DNA of 64,000 nt. Source: Clostridium transplantifaecale (GTDB taxonomy: Bacteria > Bacillota > Clostridia > Lachnospirales > Lachnospiraceae). Below are positions 1 to 9,857 of the stretch, piece after piece. The DNA lies in contig NZ_UYZY01000002.1 in assembly GCF_900626075.1 (NCBI RefSeq), forward strand, positions 744,001 to 808,000, read 5' to 3'. Positions within the stretch are counted from its first letter, which is position 1. Every line of letters begins with the position of its first letter. A model generated the notes under the pieces. That model was not told where the DNA came from. It was given only the letters and a program-made list of their open reading frames with translations, and ran no database searches. The translations under genes and the position numbers were made by a program.

Positions 1-426
1 CCGGATAGTCAGCTCTTTTACCCGTTCAAATGCGGCGCGCGCCTGATCCAGGGATTCTTTTGTGCTGTAGAATGCATAGGAGGGAGGTTCTCCCTCTGCC
101 TTGTGAAAACGCACAAGGGGAATCTCCGTTCCCATAATGCTGCGGGCCTTTATCTCAATGGAGTCCTCAACCGGGATAGACTCCCCGGCCTCCTGGACAT
201 AGCTGATACCCAGTTCAATATTGGCCTTCTGCAGACACTTATAGGCGGTCTGGAAGGTGACATCGATTTCCGACTGGATGTCTTTGGCCTGATCGATCAG
301 GGCCATCAGTTCCCGGATCAGGATATTCCTCTTTTTATCCATCAGCTCATAACCCTGGCTTGCCAGAGCCAGGGAATTTTTGGCCAGTATGAGGTTTCCC
401 TTTGTAGGGAATGTATTTGGATTCAT
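1..426 (-). CDS. atpD: V-type ATPase subunit D (3' part outside window)
   Basis: The reverse strand reads from an ATG at 426 (MNPNTFPTKGNLILAKNSLA...) to the window edge without a stop, giving the first 142 residues. The N-terminal pattern P-T-K-G-N-L-x-x-L-K/A-x-x-L followed by a long helix is that of subunit D, the central-stalk shaft that turns inside the A3B3 head. It follows atpB by 33 nt with an AGGAGG-type SD, so it is the last visible gene of the operon. The C-terminal half cannot be judged. Confidence 0.93.
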   Translation of the reverse strand, partial: MNPNTFPTKGNLILAKNSLALASQGYELMDKKRNILIRELMALIDQAKDIQSEIDVTFQTAYKCLQKANIELGISYVQEAGESIPVEDSIEIKARSIMGTEIPLVRFHKAEGEPPSYAFYSTKESLDQARAAFERVKELTIR

Positions 427-459
427 AATTAATACCTCCTGTGAGCTGCGGTGCGTTTA

Positions 460-1848
460 TTACTGTCCGGTGTCGGCCGGTTTGTAGTATTGATCCAGCA
501 CCTTGGTGTCGATACGGTCGAGTTCCGTTCTCGGGAGCATGCCCAGAAGTTCCCAGCCGATGTCCAGCGTCTTTAGTATGGTCCTGTTTTCATGAGGATC
601 CTGGCCGATAAACCGGGTCTCAAATTCTTTGCCGAATTTCAGATACAATTTATCGATCGGCGACAATTCGTCCTCACCGATAACCGAAGCCAGGGCTCTT
701 GCATCACCGACTTTGGCGTAGCAGGAGAACAGCTGGTTGGCCACGTCCTGGTGATCGGCTCTGGTGAAACCTTCGCCGATGCCGTCCTTCATCAGTCGGG
801 ACAGGGATGGGAGGACGCTGACGGGAGGGTAGATGGACTGTCCCTGAAGCCCGCGGTCTAGAACAATCTGCCCTTCGGTGATATAGCCGGTCAGATCGGG
901 GATCGGATGGGTGATATCGTCATTCGGCATGGTCAGAATCGGGATTTGCGTCACGGAGCCGCTGATTCCCGCCACAATGCCTGCGCGCTCGTAAATGGAG
1001 GCGAGCTCGCTGTACAGATAGCCGGGATAACCTTTACGCGACGGGATCTCTCCTTTGGAGGAGGATACCTCACGCATGGCTTCTGCAAACGACGTCATAT
1101 CCGTCAGGATAACCAGAATATGCATATGCTTTTCGAATGCCAGATACTCTGCCGTGGTCAGGGCGATCTTTGGTGTGATCAGACGTTCCATAACGGGATC
1201 ATTAGCAAGGTTGATAAAGGTGACGACGTGATCGGAAACGCCGCTCTCCTCAAAGGTCCGGCGGAAATAGTCGCCGACCTCGTATTTTACGCCCATGGCC
1301 GCGAACACGATGGCAAATTTCTCTTTGGAGTCATCGCCGAGGGAGGCCTGCTGTACAATCTGTGCTGCAAGCTGATCGTGGGGAAGTCCGTTGCCGGAGA
1401 AAATCGGCAGCTTCTGTCCGCGGATCAGAGTGGTCAGGCCGTCGATGGCGGAGATGCCGGTCCTGATGTAGTTTCGCGGATATTCCCTGGAAACCGGGTT
1501 AAGCGGTTTTCCGTTGACGTCCAGTCTGACATTGCCGGGTACGGGACCGAGTCCGTCGATGGGCTGGCCGATTCCGTTGAAGGTGCGTCCCAGCATCTCC
1601 TCTGAGACGATAATCTCCATCGGATGGCCGGTCAGTCTGGTGTGGGTATTGCGAAGGGCCATATTTTCCGTGCCTTCGAATACCTGTATGATGGCTTTTT
1701 CGCCATAAAGTTCAATGATTTTTCCGAGTTTGCGTTCCTGCCCGCCGACGCTCATCTCCACGATCTCGTCGTAAGCGGCATTCTCAACGCCATCCAGTAT
1801 TACCAGAGGTCCGTTAATGGAACTGAGCCCTAAATATTCAATTGCCAT
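460..1848 (-). CDS. atpB: V-type ATPase subunit B (non-catalytic)
   Basis: 462 aa, normal length for the bacterial/archaeal B subunit, the non-catalytic nucleotide-binding partner of A in the soluble V1/A1 head. The sequence contains the family's conserved blocks ([13 protein letters not shown] near residue 88; [28 protein letters not shown] around 138-165; [17 protein letters not shown]). The region equivalent to the P-loop reads SGNGLPHD and lacks the GKT, as expected for B. It starts 14 nt after atpA ends, so translation is probably coupled. Called by strong resemblance to known V-type B subunits. Confidence 0.97.
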   Translation of the reverse strand: MAIEYLGLSSINGPLVILDGVENAAYDEIVEMSVGGQERKLGKIIELYGEKAIIQVFEGTENMALRNTHTRLTGHPMEIIVSEEMLGRTFNGIGQPIDGLGPVPGNVRLDVNGKPLNPVSREYPRNYIRTGISAIDGLTTLIRGQKLPIFSGNGLPHDQLAAQIVQQASLGDDSKEKFAIVFAAMGVKYEVGDYFRRTFEESGVSDHVVTFINLANDPVMERLITPKIALTTAEYLAFEKHMHILVILTDMTSFAEAMREVSSSKGEIPSRKGYPGYLYSELASIYERAGIVAGISGSVTQIPILTMPNDDITHPIPDLTGYITEGQIVLDRGLQGQSIYPPVSVLPSLSRLMKDGIGEGFTRADHQDVANQLFSCYAKVGDARALASVIGEDELSPIDKLYLKFGKEFETRFIGQDPHENRTILKTLDIGWELLGMLPRTELDRIDTKVLDQYYKPADTGQ

Positions 1849-1862
1849 AATAAAGTCCCTCC

Positions 1863-3629
1863 TTAAGCGTTCCGCTCCACGACGGCGTCGTAGAATTTGT
1901 CGATTGCCTCGCGGTATCCGTCAAAAAGATCGAGGCGGTTGTTGGGAACGTCGTATTTGATTGATATGATTTTTTCGAAAATATTATCCTGTTTTAAGAT
2001 GGACATCGGCATTCCCATTCCTATCAGGGCGCGGCAGCGCTTGAAGAGATAGAGGATGATTTCCATCATCTTAAACTGCTTTTTCATCGGCACGCAGGTA
2101 TCCTCCGCATGAAACGCATTCTGCTGCAGAAAGCCGAGTCGGATGACCTTGGCGATTTCCAGCACCAGTTTCTGATCGTCCGGCAGGACGTCGCTTCCGA
2201 TCAGCTTGACAATTTCCATCAGGCTGTTTTCCTGGGTCAGGATGTAGACGAGCTGGTTCCTGTAGTCGATAAACCGCTTATCCACGTTTTCCGTGTACCA
2301 GGGAGCCAGATCGGTCAGATACTCCGAATAGCTGGTCAGCCACTGGATAGCCGGGAAATGTCTGGCGTACGCCAGGTTTTTATCGAGTCCCCAGAAGCAG
2401 CGGACAAACCGCTTGGTGTTCTGGGTGACGGGTTCGGAGAAATCTCCGCCCTGCGGGGAGACTGCGCCGATAATGGAGACGGAACCCTCCGTACCGTTTA
2501 AGTTCTGCATCATTCCGGCCCTTTCATAGAAGGCGGAAAGGCGGGATGCCAGATAGGCCGGGAAACCTTCCTCGGCAGGCATCTCTTCCAGACGGCCGGA
2601 CAGCTCTCTGAGCGCCTCGGCCCAGCGGGACGTGGAGTCGGCCATAATCGCAACGTGGTAGCCCATATCGCGGTAATATTCCGCCAGGGTAAGTCCCGAG
2701 TAGAGACTGGCCTCACGGGCCGCTACCGGCATGTTGGAGGTGTTGGCGATCAGGGTGGTCCGGTCCATCAGAGGGTTGCCAGTACGGGGATCCGTCAGCT
2801 CCTGGAATTCTTCCAGAACCTGGGTCATCTCGTTGCCGCGCTCTCCACAGCCGATATAGATGATAATGTCCGCATCGGACCACTTGGCAATCTGATGCTG
2901 GGTCATGGTTTTTCCCGTACCGAATCCACCGGGGATACAGGCCGTACCGCCTTTTGCAAGGGGGAACAGGGTATCCAGGATACGCTGGCCTGTGATAAGC
3001 GGCCGGGATGCCGGATAACGTTTGCCAACGGGACGCGGAATACGGATCGGCCATTTCTGCGCCATCGGGAGTTTAATCTCCGTGCCGTCCGGGCGCTGAA
3101 GCGTAATGAGCGGGTCGTGTATTGTGTATTTGCCGTCAGGAACGACGTCTAGTACGGTTCCTTCCGTGCCCGGAGGGAGCATGACTTTGTGGACAATAGC
3201 CCTGGTTTCCGGAACTTCAGCGATGATGGAGCCCTGATACAGCGTATCTCCTTTTTTTACCGTGAGGCGTGTATCCCACAGTTTGCCGCCGTCCAGCGAT
3301 TCCACGCTGACACCACGGTCGATGTAGGCGCCGCCGGTTTTCTTGATTTCCGTCAGAGGGCGTTCGATTCCGTCGAAAATATTAGTGAGGATGCCGGGAG
3401 CCAGGATGACCGATACGGGAGAACCGCTTCCGCTGACGCACTCGCCCGGTTTGATGCCGGATGTTTCCTCATATACTTCAATGGTGGTCCTTTCGCTGGT
3501 GAGGCCGATAACCTCTCCGACGAGCTTGTCGGTCCCCACATAGACCAGTTCGTTCATTTTAAAGCCCGGATCGCCCTTCAGGTAGACGATGGGACCGTTG
3601 ATACCGTATATAATGCCTGTGCGTTCCAT
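1863..3629 (-). CDS. atpA: V-type ATPase catalytic subunit A
   Basis: 588 aa, the usual size of A subunits, which carry an extra non-homologous region compared with F-type beta. The Walker A motif is GGFGTGKT at about residue 234 (the family usually has GAFGCGKT), and the catalytic block GCGERGNEM follows. This subunit hydrolyses or makes ATP in the V1 head. It lies 1 nt after atpE and 14 nt before atpB in a head-gene run E-A-B-D. Several long antisense frames overlap it and are treated as shadows. Confidence 0.97.
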   Translation of the reverse strand: MERTGIIYGINGPIVYLKGDPGFKMNELVYVGTDKLVGEVIGLTSERTTIEVYEETSGIKPGECVSGSGSPVSVILAPGILTNIFDGIERPLTEIKKTGGAYIDRGVSVESLDGGKLWDTRLTVKKGDTLYQGSIIAEVPETRAIVHKVMLPPGTEGTVLDVVPDGKYTIHDPLITLQRPDGTEIKLPMAQKWPIRIPRPVGKRYPASRPLITGQRILDTLFPLAKGGTACIPGGFGTGKTMTQHQIAKWSDADIIIYIGCGERGNEMTQVLEEFQELTDPRTGNPLMDRTTLIANTSNMPVAAREASLYSGLTLAEYYRDMGYHVAIMADSTSRWAEALRELSGRLEEMPAEEGFPAYLASRLSAFYERAGMMQNLNGTEGSVSIIGAVSPQGGDFSEPVTQNTKRFVRCFWGLDKNLAYARHFPAIQWLTSYSEYLTDLAPWYTENVDKRFIDYRNQLVYILTQENSLMEIVKLIGSDVLPDDQKLVLEIAKVIRLGFLQQNAFHAEDTCVPMKKQFKMMEIILYLFKRCRALIGMGMPMSILKQDNIFEKIISIKYDVPNNRLDLFDGYREAIDKFYDAVVERNA

Positions 3630-3630
3630 C

Positions 3631-4212
3631 TTATCTGCCTCCTAACCGGAACTGGAATTTCTCGGAGATTTCTTCCAGCTTTGTTTTAAATGAATTGTCT
3701 ATCAGGATGTTCTTGGACGGAATGACGGCACGGATACCACCCAGAAATGTGGTATCGCTGAGCTTTATGTCCGCCCCGGTATGAAGCGCGATGCGGTTCA
3801 GTTTGTCGGCGTCCGATGGATCCAGATAAACGGTCATCGGAGCTTTCTGGGCGAATTCCATCGCCTTTTTTACCTCCGACTCAAGGAAATGCTGATAGTC
3901 GGCGGAATCCATGAAAAGAGCCAGGCGGTTGCGCAGCTCGCTGATCAGCATGGTCTTAAGCTCTTCCTGCTTTTTGCTGTATTCGCGTTTGATGTTAATC
4001 TGTTCAATGGACAGCTGTTTGTTGATGTCATGTTCGATTTTTTCAGCCTCGACGGCTACCTGCATGTCGGCCTGACGGCGGGCATCCCTTTTATGTTCCT
4101 CCATAATGGATCTTAAGGAGGCGGTATAATCGGCCAGCATCTTGTCGCTGCGCTCGGTGGCATCCCCATAACAGAGGGATTCAAAATGTTCCAGTTTTTC
4201 TTCTATGGTCAA
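3631..4212 (-). CDS. atpE: V-type ATPase subunit E (peripheral stalk)
   Basis: 193 aa. The N-terminal two thirds is a charged, heptad-rich helix (residues ~1-110, rich in K/E/R with IEHDINKQLSIEQINIKREYSKKQEEL), followed by a small globular C-terminal domain ending in FQFRLGGR. This is the layout of subunit E, which pairs with G/H to form the stator stalk. It is placed between F and A, 75 nt after the end of atpF and 1 nt before atpA, as in other Firmicutes V-ATPase operons. Confidence 0.9.
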   Translation of the reverse strand: MTIEEKLEHFESLCYGDATERSDKMLADYTASLRSIMEEHKRDARRQADMQVAVEAEKIEHDINKQLSIEQINIKREYSKKQEELKTMLISELRNRLALFMDSADYQHFLESEVKKAMEFAQKAPMTVYLDPSDADKLNRIALHTGADIKLSDTTFLGGIRAVIPSKNILIDNSFKTKLEEISEKFQFRLGGR

Positions 4213-4287
4213 GTATGTTCACCTGCTTTCCAAATACTGCGCCAGAGCGTGTTTGAAACTTCATTCCCGCCATCTGCACGCCCCGAA

Positions 4288-4596
4288 TTAGAGTTTGAGG
4301 CCAATGGCCTCATTGACATAGGCAGTGATAAAGTCCGGCTTGCGGCCGGTTCCGTGACGGTCGGGGATCTCCACAAAGAGCGGGAAATTATGTTCCAGCC
4401 TGACACGGTTGATGAGGTCGGGAAAATCGCGCCCGAATTTTTCGGTTAAGAGCACGATTCCGATCTCCTTATCGGCGAGGACTTTATCAAGCGCCTCTTT
4501 TACCTCCTGCTGTTCATGCACAACAACACCCTCCACGCCGGCCAGGCGCATTCCAGTGAGAGTGTCTATGTTGTCGCTTAACAGGTACATCTTCAT
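4288..4596 (-). CDS. atpF: V-type ATPase subunit F
   Basis: 102 aa, the usual length for subunit F, a small Rossmann-like protein on the central stalk next to D. The start MKMYLLSDNIDTLTGMRLAGVEGVVV fits the family pattern of a first beta strand, then a D-x-x-T-x-x-G-x-R-L-A-G signature. Its ATG at 4596 overlaps the last base of atpK, a sign of tight coupling. Confidence 0.93.
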   Translation of the reverse strand: MKMYLLSDNIDTLTGMRLAGVEGVVVHEQQEVKEALDKVLADKEIGIVLLTEKFGRDFPDLINRVRLEHNFPLFVEIPDRHGTGRKPDFITAYVNEAIGLKL

Positions 4597-5030
4597 TATA
4601 ATTTACCCAGGATCATGAAGGAGATGATCAATCCGTAGAGGCAGACACCTTCGGCAAGGCCGGCGAAGATGAGGGATTTACCAAAGATGGAGGAATCCTC
4701 ACTGATAGCGCCCAAAGCGGAGGAGGCAGCGGCGGAAACGGCGATACCGCCTCCGATGCCGGAAAGTCCGGTGGAGAGAGCAGCTGCGATGTAGCCCATG
4801 CCTGCGGCGGCGCCTGCAGCGGTCCCGGCGGCCTCCTCAGCGGCATATGCGTTGCCGGAGAACATCAGGACGGATGCGGTGATAAGCGTCCCGAAAAACA
4901 GTAATACGTTGACACCAAGGGCCCTTTTATATCTGCCCCTTGTTTTTTCACCTGCGGCAAATGCGCCGAAAGGTACGGCAATACTTAAGATGAGTGCGGC
5001 AGCTAATAAGATTTTGACTGTTAATGACAT
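4596..5030 (-). CDS. atpK: V-type ATPase subunit K (membrane ring proteolipid)
   Basis: 144 aa with about four hydrophobic segments, matching the duplicated-hairpin c-ring subunit of V-type ATPases. The C-terminal hairpin has the glycine-rich helix (GLSGIGGGIAVSAAASSALGAI) and the ion-binding glutamate in AGLAEGVCLYGL. The N-terminal hairpin has no such acid, as in other V-type K subunits, and is quite diverged (AAGEKTRGRYKRALGVN loop). The glutamine and proline-glutamate-threonine residues typical of well-studied Na+-translocating rings are not obvious, so ion choice cannot be stated from sequence. Confidence 0.93.
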   Translation of the reverse strand: MSLTVKILLAAALILSIAVPFGAFAAGEKTRGRYKRALGVNVLLFFGTLITASVLMFSGNAYAAEEAAGTAAGAAAGMGYIAAALSTGLSGIGGGIAVSAAASSALGAISEDSSIFGKSLIFAGLAEGVCLYGLIISFMILGKL

Positions 5031-5123
5031 AATAGTAATCCTCCATTATTTTTATATTACCGGCGAAGGGCTTTTTAAGGACTTCCAGCGCCGTTTTCAG
5101 TGTTCAGGCTTTTTTTACCGGCC

Positions 5124-7085
5124 TCAGGCTTTTCCGTAAGGGCGGAATTCACGTCCGCTGCCCTTGTAGAAGCGGCTGAAGATTTCATAGTATTCCAGTC
5201 TCAGTACCTGGATTCCGACAATCAGTCCCTCCATCGCGCAGACGAACAGGTTACCGATAATGACGACAGCCCAGTTTGGAGCTCCTGATTCGGCTCCGGC
5301 CAGCATCATGACGACTTCCATCATGGCCGCGTGGCTGACTGCAAACGCGCCGACACGTACAAAGGACAGGGTGTTGGAGAAGTAGCTGAGCAGCATCTCA
5401 AACATTTCAAAGAATCCCTGGACAAAGAACATGGCGCGGGATTCGGAAATGTGTCCGGCCTGTTTTTTGACGAGTGCTGCGAGCGGTTCCTTCAGGAAAA
5501 TGATAATTAACGGTATTCCGAACATGACGGCCAGTACGCCGGCGGCGGGAAGTGTTTTCCCCATCATGAAGAGAACGACAACAGCCAGAACGCTTCCGTA
5601 GAAGACAAGGCCGGCCAGACCGTTGGTATCAAACCAGGATTTTTCGGGATCCTTAAAACGGACCGAATTAATGATGTTCAGTATCATGGTCAGTACAATA
5701 ATTCCCATTCCCAGGGCGACCGCGACGATAAATACGGTGTTGAGCTTTCCGATAAACGGCAGGTTCATCATCTGGGCGGCGGGCCGCAGCCAGAGCGGAT
5801 GGAGGATATCTTCAAATCCAAAGACACTGCCGAACAGGAAACCGAATATGGTGGAGAAGAATCCGCAGCATGAAACAACAGCGGCCAAATCCATCTTTTT
5901 CACGCGGTAGAGCGCATATCCGCCGCACAGGAGGAACAGTCCCTGCCCCACGTCGCCGAACATGAAACCAAAGAGGAAGGAGTAGGTTACGGCAATCAGG
6001 ATCGTGGGATCGAGTTCTCCGTACGCCGGAAGCCCATACATCTTGATAAACATCTCAAACGGACGGAACAATTTCGGGTTCTTCAGTTTGGTGGGCGGAG
6101 GAGTGAGCAGGTTGTTGTGATCATCCTCCACGAGGCAGAATGTCTTGTCATCCAGCTCCAGCTCCTTCCGGAACTGTTCGGCATCCCGTTCCGTCATCCA
6201 TCCGCAGAGGATGTAGAACGTGTTGACATCGTGGTTTGTACAGGCGGCCAGTTTCCTCACGTTAAAGTTCGTGTTGTAGGAGTTGAGTTTTGTGTAAGCG
6301 TCCAGGATATCCTGCCTGTTGTCTTCCAGGATCCGGTTAATTTGCGCATTCATTTCCGCGAGTTCGGACTCGGCTTTCCGGATCTGTTCTTCCAGGGCGT
6401 CGATGGCCTCGCCCGGCGTTCCGTTGTATTCGTCCGGCACAATAAACCGTTCAAAGTGAAGCGACGTATAAATGGCGTCGATTCGTTTGGATATAACGGC
6501 CGGAACAAAGTAGACGATGGAAACATAATTTTCATCCTCATGGCATTTGTAGAGGATGGTATCTAACGACTCATAGACGACCTTCTCAAATTTTGCATAA
6601 TATTCCCGCGGGATCCGGCCGAACCGGAACCTGATGTGCCGGAAATGCAGAATCGACCGGATATCGTAATCCAGCTCCCTGAATGGAAGGATTTTATTGT
6701 GGGAAGTCCGCAGCGTATCCAGTTCCCCTTCCAGTTTTGTCCTGTTTCCCATAAAATCTGCCAGGGCCTTATCTACCCGGATGACAGTCTCGGACGCCTT
6801 TTCTATGGAAATATCCCTGCTGTCCGGCAACAGAGTTCCTTTTGCCGGTGTTTCCGCGGTTTTGGCAGGACCACCCGAATTCAGGGAGCCGACCAGGCGG
6901 GAGGCTCTTGTGAAGAGCTCTTTGTAGGGATTGATTTCAATATAAGGGCGGAGGTCTTTTACGGTTTTCAGCTCGGACAGAGCATTCTCAATCTGAATCT
7001 CATATTTGCTGAGATACTGATTGACAACCCGGTCAATATCTTCTTTGGGACCGGTTATGCTTAGAAATTTCATTTTTTCTATCAC
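5124..7085 (-). CDS. atpI: V-type ATPase subunit I (a-subunit)
   Basis: 653 aa. The N-terminal ~330 residues are soluble and coiled-coil rich (stator arm), and the C-terminal half has seven or so membrane helices starting at TILIAVTYSFLFGFMFGDVGQGL, a hallmark of the family. The essential channel arginine lies in the helix SYFSNTLSFVRVGAFAVSHAAM. It carries ions between the membrane half-channels and the K ring. Its ATG at 7085 overlaps the end of atpC by 4 nt. Confidence 0.96.
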   Translation of the reverse strand: MIEKMKFLSITGPKEDIDRVVNQYLSKYEIQIENALSELKTVKDLRPYIEINPYKELFTRASRLVGSLNSGGPAKTAETPAKGTLLPDSRDISIEKASETVIRVDKALADFMGNRTKLEGELDTLRTSHNKILPFRELDYDIRSILHFRHIRFRFGRIPREYYAKFEKVVYESLDTILYKCHEDENYVSIVYFVPAVISKRIDAIYTSLHFERFIVPDEYNGTPGEAIDALEEQIRKAESELAEMNAQINRILEDNRQDILDAYTKLNSYNTNFNVRKLAACTNHDVNTFYILCGWMTERDAEQFRKELELDDKTFCLVEDDHNNLLTPPPTKLKNPKLFRPFEMFIKMYGLPAYGELDPTILIAVTYSFLFGFMFGDVGQGLFLLCGGYALYRVKKMDLAAVVSCCGFFSTIFGFLFGSVFGFEDILHPLWLRPAAQMMNLPFIGKLNTVFIVAVALGMGIIVLTMILNIINSVRFKDPEKSWFDTNGLAGLVFYGSVLAVVVLFMMGKTLPAAGVLAVMFGIPLIIIFLKEPLAALVKKQAGHISESRAMFFVQGFFEMFEMLLSYFSNTLSFVRVGAFAVSHAAMMEVVMMLAGAESGAPNWAVVIIGNLFVCAMEGLIVGIQVLRLEYYEIFSRFYKGSGREFRPYGKA

Positions 7086-8161
7086 GTCGCATTCCCCCCT
7101 GTTTCATGTTTTTCTATAATATCCAGAATTTCTCCGGCATCGAGGCGATAGCGGATTCCTTCTATAACCGTGACGATTTTCCTCAGCTCATCTTCTTTGA
7201 AATACAGGTAAGAGTAGAGCGAGGCGATGGAGTACGGATTCCTGGCGGCCGCAGTCCTGTGGATGTGGGCCAATATCACGTCGTAGAGGATTTCCAGATT
7301 TGGCTTTTCATCCAATGCGGACTGTTTGGTCTGGGAACCGTACCATGTTTCCGAGAGCGCGGAGAAATATTCCTCCATGCTTTCGGCGGCGATCAGCTGT
7401 TCAAGCTGGCTGTTTCGCAGGCGGTAACGGATGGGGATGAGAAGCTTTTTCACTTCCGATCCCGGAATTGTGTAATACCGTTTGGTCCTGTAAATCCACT
7501 GAAGGTTCAGCAGGTCCAGTTTTGTTCCGAACCCCTGCAGGATGGTTTCCTGTTCCCTCTTCGGAATATTCTTTTTAATTGCTTTCCAGGTGACGTTGAA
7601 ATAATAGAGATCCAGCGCCATCTCGTAATCAAAGTGGCCTCCGTCGCCGGAATCGCGGATGCGCGCCAGCAGCGGGTAATAAACCGTGCCTTCCAGGCTG
7701 TCGATGAACTCATCCGTTGTGGCGGCCGTGCCGATGGCCGACAGATCCAGTTTGGAATGGGAACGGAAAAATTCCTCGTACCGGGACAGGCCGACCGGAA
7801 CCGGCTGATGGGCCGCTGCATTTCTCAGACAGCTCTTCATAATATCTATCTCGAAGTGCATAAAATACAGTTTGAAAAAACGTCTCTGTTTTATGTTTGA
7901 AAAACGGTACAGCCTGGCGTAATCCCTGTACAGGGAACCGGCCAGAAGCCGCTCAATGGTTCCCCGGTGCAGATCCTCACTGTCCATATCCGGGAACACG
8001 CCCGAATAGGCAGGAAAAGCGCGTAAGAATTCCACCGCTTCCGGTACGCTTTCCAGTCCGGCCATGGCCCGGTACTGGTCCCTGGTGAGGAGCTGTCCCG
8101 TCATTGCACGGACCTTGGTAGTCAGCCCGCTGTAGGCCAGAAGTCCTCTCATAAGAATCAC
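7082..8161 (-). CDS. atpC: V-type ATPase subunit C (central-stalk socket)
   Basis: 359 aa, all helical and acidic/basic mixed, matching the d/C-type subunit that links the rotor shaft to the K ring. Recognisable blocks are the N-terminal MRGLLAYSGLTTKVRAMTGQLL and the C-terminal hydrophilic repeat ending NPYSIASLYSYLYFKEDELRKIVTVIEGIRYRL, which is a strong family signature. It overlaps subunit I downstream by 4 nt and the G/H subunit upstream by 4 nt. Confidence 0.93.
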   Translation of the reverse strand: MILMRGLLAYSGLTTKVRAMTGQLLTRDQYRAMAGLESVPEAVEFLRAFPAYSGVFPDMDSEDLHRGTIERLLAGSLYRDYARLYRFSNIKQRRFFKLYFMHFEIDIMKSCLRNAAAHQPVPVGLSRYEEFFRSHSKLDLSAIGTAATTDEFIDSLEGTVYYPLLARIRDSGDGGHFDYEMALDLYYFNVTWKAIKKNIPKREQETILQGFGTKLDLLNLQWIYRTKRYYTIPGSEVKKLLIPIRYRLRNSQLEQLIAAESMEEYFSALSETWYGSQTKQSALDEKPNLEILYDVILAHIHRTAAARNPYSIASLYSYLYFKEDELRKIVTVIEGIRYRLDAGEILDIIEKHETGGNAT

Positions 8162-8469
8162 GCTCCCGTCATTTCTTTAAATAGCTGCTCCACATAGGTC
8201 TGGCTCTGGCACTTATAGTGGTTCTCCAGTTTCTGAATCATGTGTTCCGCCCGGCTTCTCTGGCAGGACAGTTTCTTTTGCATCTCGTCTTCCATGGAAG
8301 TCCGGACTTCGGCAATCCGTGCCTCAGTCTCAGCCTCCAGATCCCGATTAAATTCTTCCGTCTCTTTGTGGATCTGATCCGCAATATCCTTTTTCCGGGC
8401 AGCGGCATCTTCCATAATTTTTACGGCTTTATTTTCTATTAGAGATATTTTTCCTATAATCCGGTCCAT
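8158..8469 (-). CDS. V-type ATPase subunit G/H-like stalk protein
   Basis: 103 aa, almost entirely one charged helix (KTETEEFNRDLEAETEARIAEVRTSMEDEMQKK-like), consistent with the short stator partner of subunit E (called G, H or NtpF in different systems). It is the promoter-proximal gene of the operon and overlaps atpC by 4 nt. The family assignment rests mainly on position, size and coiled-coil character, since primary sequence in this family is poorly conserved. Confidence 0.8.
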   Translation of the reverse strand: MDRIIGKISLIENKAVKIMEDAAARKKDIADQIHKETEEFNRDLEAETEARIAEVRTSMEDEMQKKLSCQRSRAEHMIQKLENHYKCQSQTYVEQLFKEMTGA

Positions 8470-8627
8470 TTAAGGCACCTCCTGTGGTTATTATAAACTT
8501 GTGCCGCGTTATTGAAACTATTATACGCATAAATGCAGGAAAGAATCCGGCAGGAACAAAGGATTCTCCGCCACCGCCAACAACGAAAAGCACGCTTCGC
8601 GAACTTTTTATTGCCACTCAATAAAAA

Positions 8628-8661
8628 AACCATAGCAGAATTGGGAAATTCCGCTATGGTT
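8628..8661 (-). terminator. Rho-independent terminator after the SH3-domain gene
   Basis: AACCATAGC and GCTATGGTT form a perfect 9-bp stem; on the minus strand it is followed by a run of seven T. It lies 62 nt beyond the stop of the minus-strand gene at 8723-9601, and upstream of the V-ATPase operon, so it separates the two transcripts. Confidence 0.85.
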
Positions 8662-8722
8662 ATTGGACGATTAAAATAAAAAATCAATTTCAGCCAATGG
8701 AATCCTGTCTTCTGTCATTCAG

Positions 8723-9601
8723 TTATTGGGTGACAGGTGCGAGGTATTCCTTTGCAACGTAAGCGTCCTGGCCGTTGTATCTGATAATACACCATCTGTC
8801 ATCATGATCACGCACATATTCAACTTCTGCATCCCTGGCCAGCTGTACGACGATTCTTCCGTCTGTAGCAGGAGTGGCCCGAACATTTAACGTGTCGGCA
8901 TTGACTTTGTATTTTACAGTTGCAGCCTCTGTTGTCGGTTCTTCAGTTGGGGTCTCTGTTTCGGTCGGTACCGGATCCGTCATTTCTGTCGAGACAGCCG
9001 GTGCAGTCGTTTCCGGGGCTTTTTCTTTTCCCGGGTGAATCATCTTGATGATAAAAATTAAAACTACAATAATTGCAATCAGTAAAAGTGGTTTGATGAT
9101 GCTTCCGGCATCGAAGGAAGGGCCGGAAGACTGTACCCTGCGCCGGCTGCTTGCGCCGCCGGAGGATGACCGCCTGTGCTGGGGTTCGTCGCTGCGCCGT
9201 CTTGCAGATGAGGCCTGCGCCGGTTTGCGCCGTTTCTCGCTGTAATCGTTAGCGAAGGTGTATACCTCCTGTGAAAGAAGATGGTGGGCCTGGTTGGCGT
9301 TGTAGGCGCTGTTGTCTTCTTCATGGATGGCCTTGTTGCCGATGGTCCTGATCTTGTGGTAATGTTCGCAGGTGGTCTTGCTGATAATGCCGTCATCGTA
9401 CAGGGCGTCAATCATATCAATGAGATTGCCCTCCATAACACCCGATTTGTCACAGAGGCACTTTACCATAAACTCAAGTGTCTGGCGGGCTTTCACCATC
9501 GCCATGTTATATTTTTTCTGCCCGATAAGGCGTTCCGTATCCCGTACTCCGCTTTGGATCTTATCCCAGCTGTTTGTGCCTGGATTGTCTGTATTGTTCA
9601 T
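8723..9601 (-). CDS. Membrane-anchored DUF4145-like protein with C-terminal SH3 domain
   Basis: 292 aa. Residues ~1-125 form a helical domain resembling DUF4145 (ARQTLEFMVKCLCDKSG... RTIGNKAIHEED). A basic, serine-rich linker (KRRKPAQASSARRRSDEPQHRRSSSGG) leads to one membrane helix (IIKPLLLIAIIVVLIFIIKMI, ~180-200). A threonine/glutamate/proline-rich spacer follows, then a bacterial SH3 domain (VNADTLNVRATPATDGRIV... WCIIRYNGQDAYVAKEYL). Orientation is likely cytoplasmic N-terminus and SH3 outside, where such domains bind cell wall. The role is unknown; it is monocistronic. Confidence 0.8.
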   Translation of the reverse strand: MNNTDNPGTNSWDKIQSGVRDTERLIGQKKYNMAMVKARQTLEFMVKCLCDKSGVMEGNLIDMIDALYDDGIISKTTCEHYHKIRTIGNKAIHEEDNSAYNANQAHHLLSQEVYTFANDYSEKRRKPAQASSARRRSDEPQHRRSSSGGASSRRRVQSSGPSFDAGSIIKPLLLIAIIVVLIFIIKMIHPGKEKAPETTAPAVSTEMTDPVPTETETPTEEPTTEAATVKYKVNADTLNVRATPATDGRIVVQLARDAEVEYVRDHDDRWCIIRYNGQDAYVAKEYLAPVTQ

Positions 9602-9764
9602 AGGCCGTCTCCTTTGTATCAGTAATGCTTAAGTCTTAATTAACCCTATTATAATATATAGGAAAATTTTATGCACCTATATTTTGAAATAAATTTATAA
9701 AATTAGGAAAAATGTAATATATATCTTAGAATTATTGGAACAGTAGCAGAATTTACAGATTAAC

Positions 9765-9793
9765 TTGCATAAAAATGACTGAAATGGTAAGAT
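9765..9793 (+). promoter_or_regulatory. Putative sigma-A promoter for trmB
   Basis: TTGCAT, 17 bp, TAAGAT, located 65 bp upstream of the trmB ATG inside a 256-bp AT-rich divergent gap (9602-9857). Nothing else recognisable was seen in that gap. Confidence 0.5.
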
Positions 9794-9857
9794 AGTAAAA
9801 TAAAAAGAATGAAAAAAATAGGAAAAAAAGATGTAAAGAACACCAGGAGGAAACAGT

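Noticed and set aside
103..8088. Many plus-strand open frames opposite the V-ATPase genes
   Set aside because: They lie antisense to strongly conserved genes, lack ribosome sites, and their products match no family.
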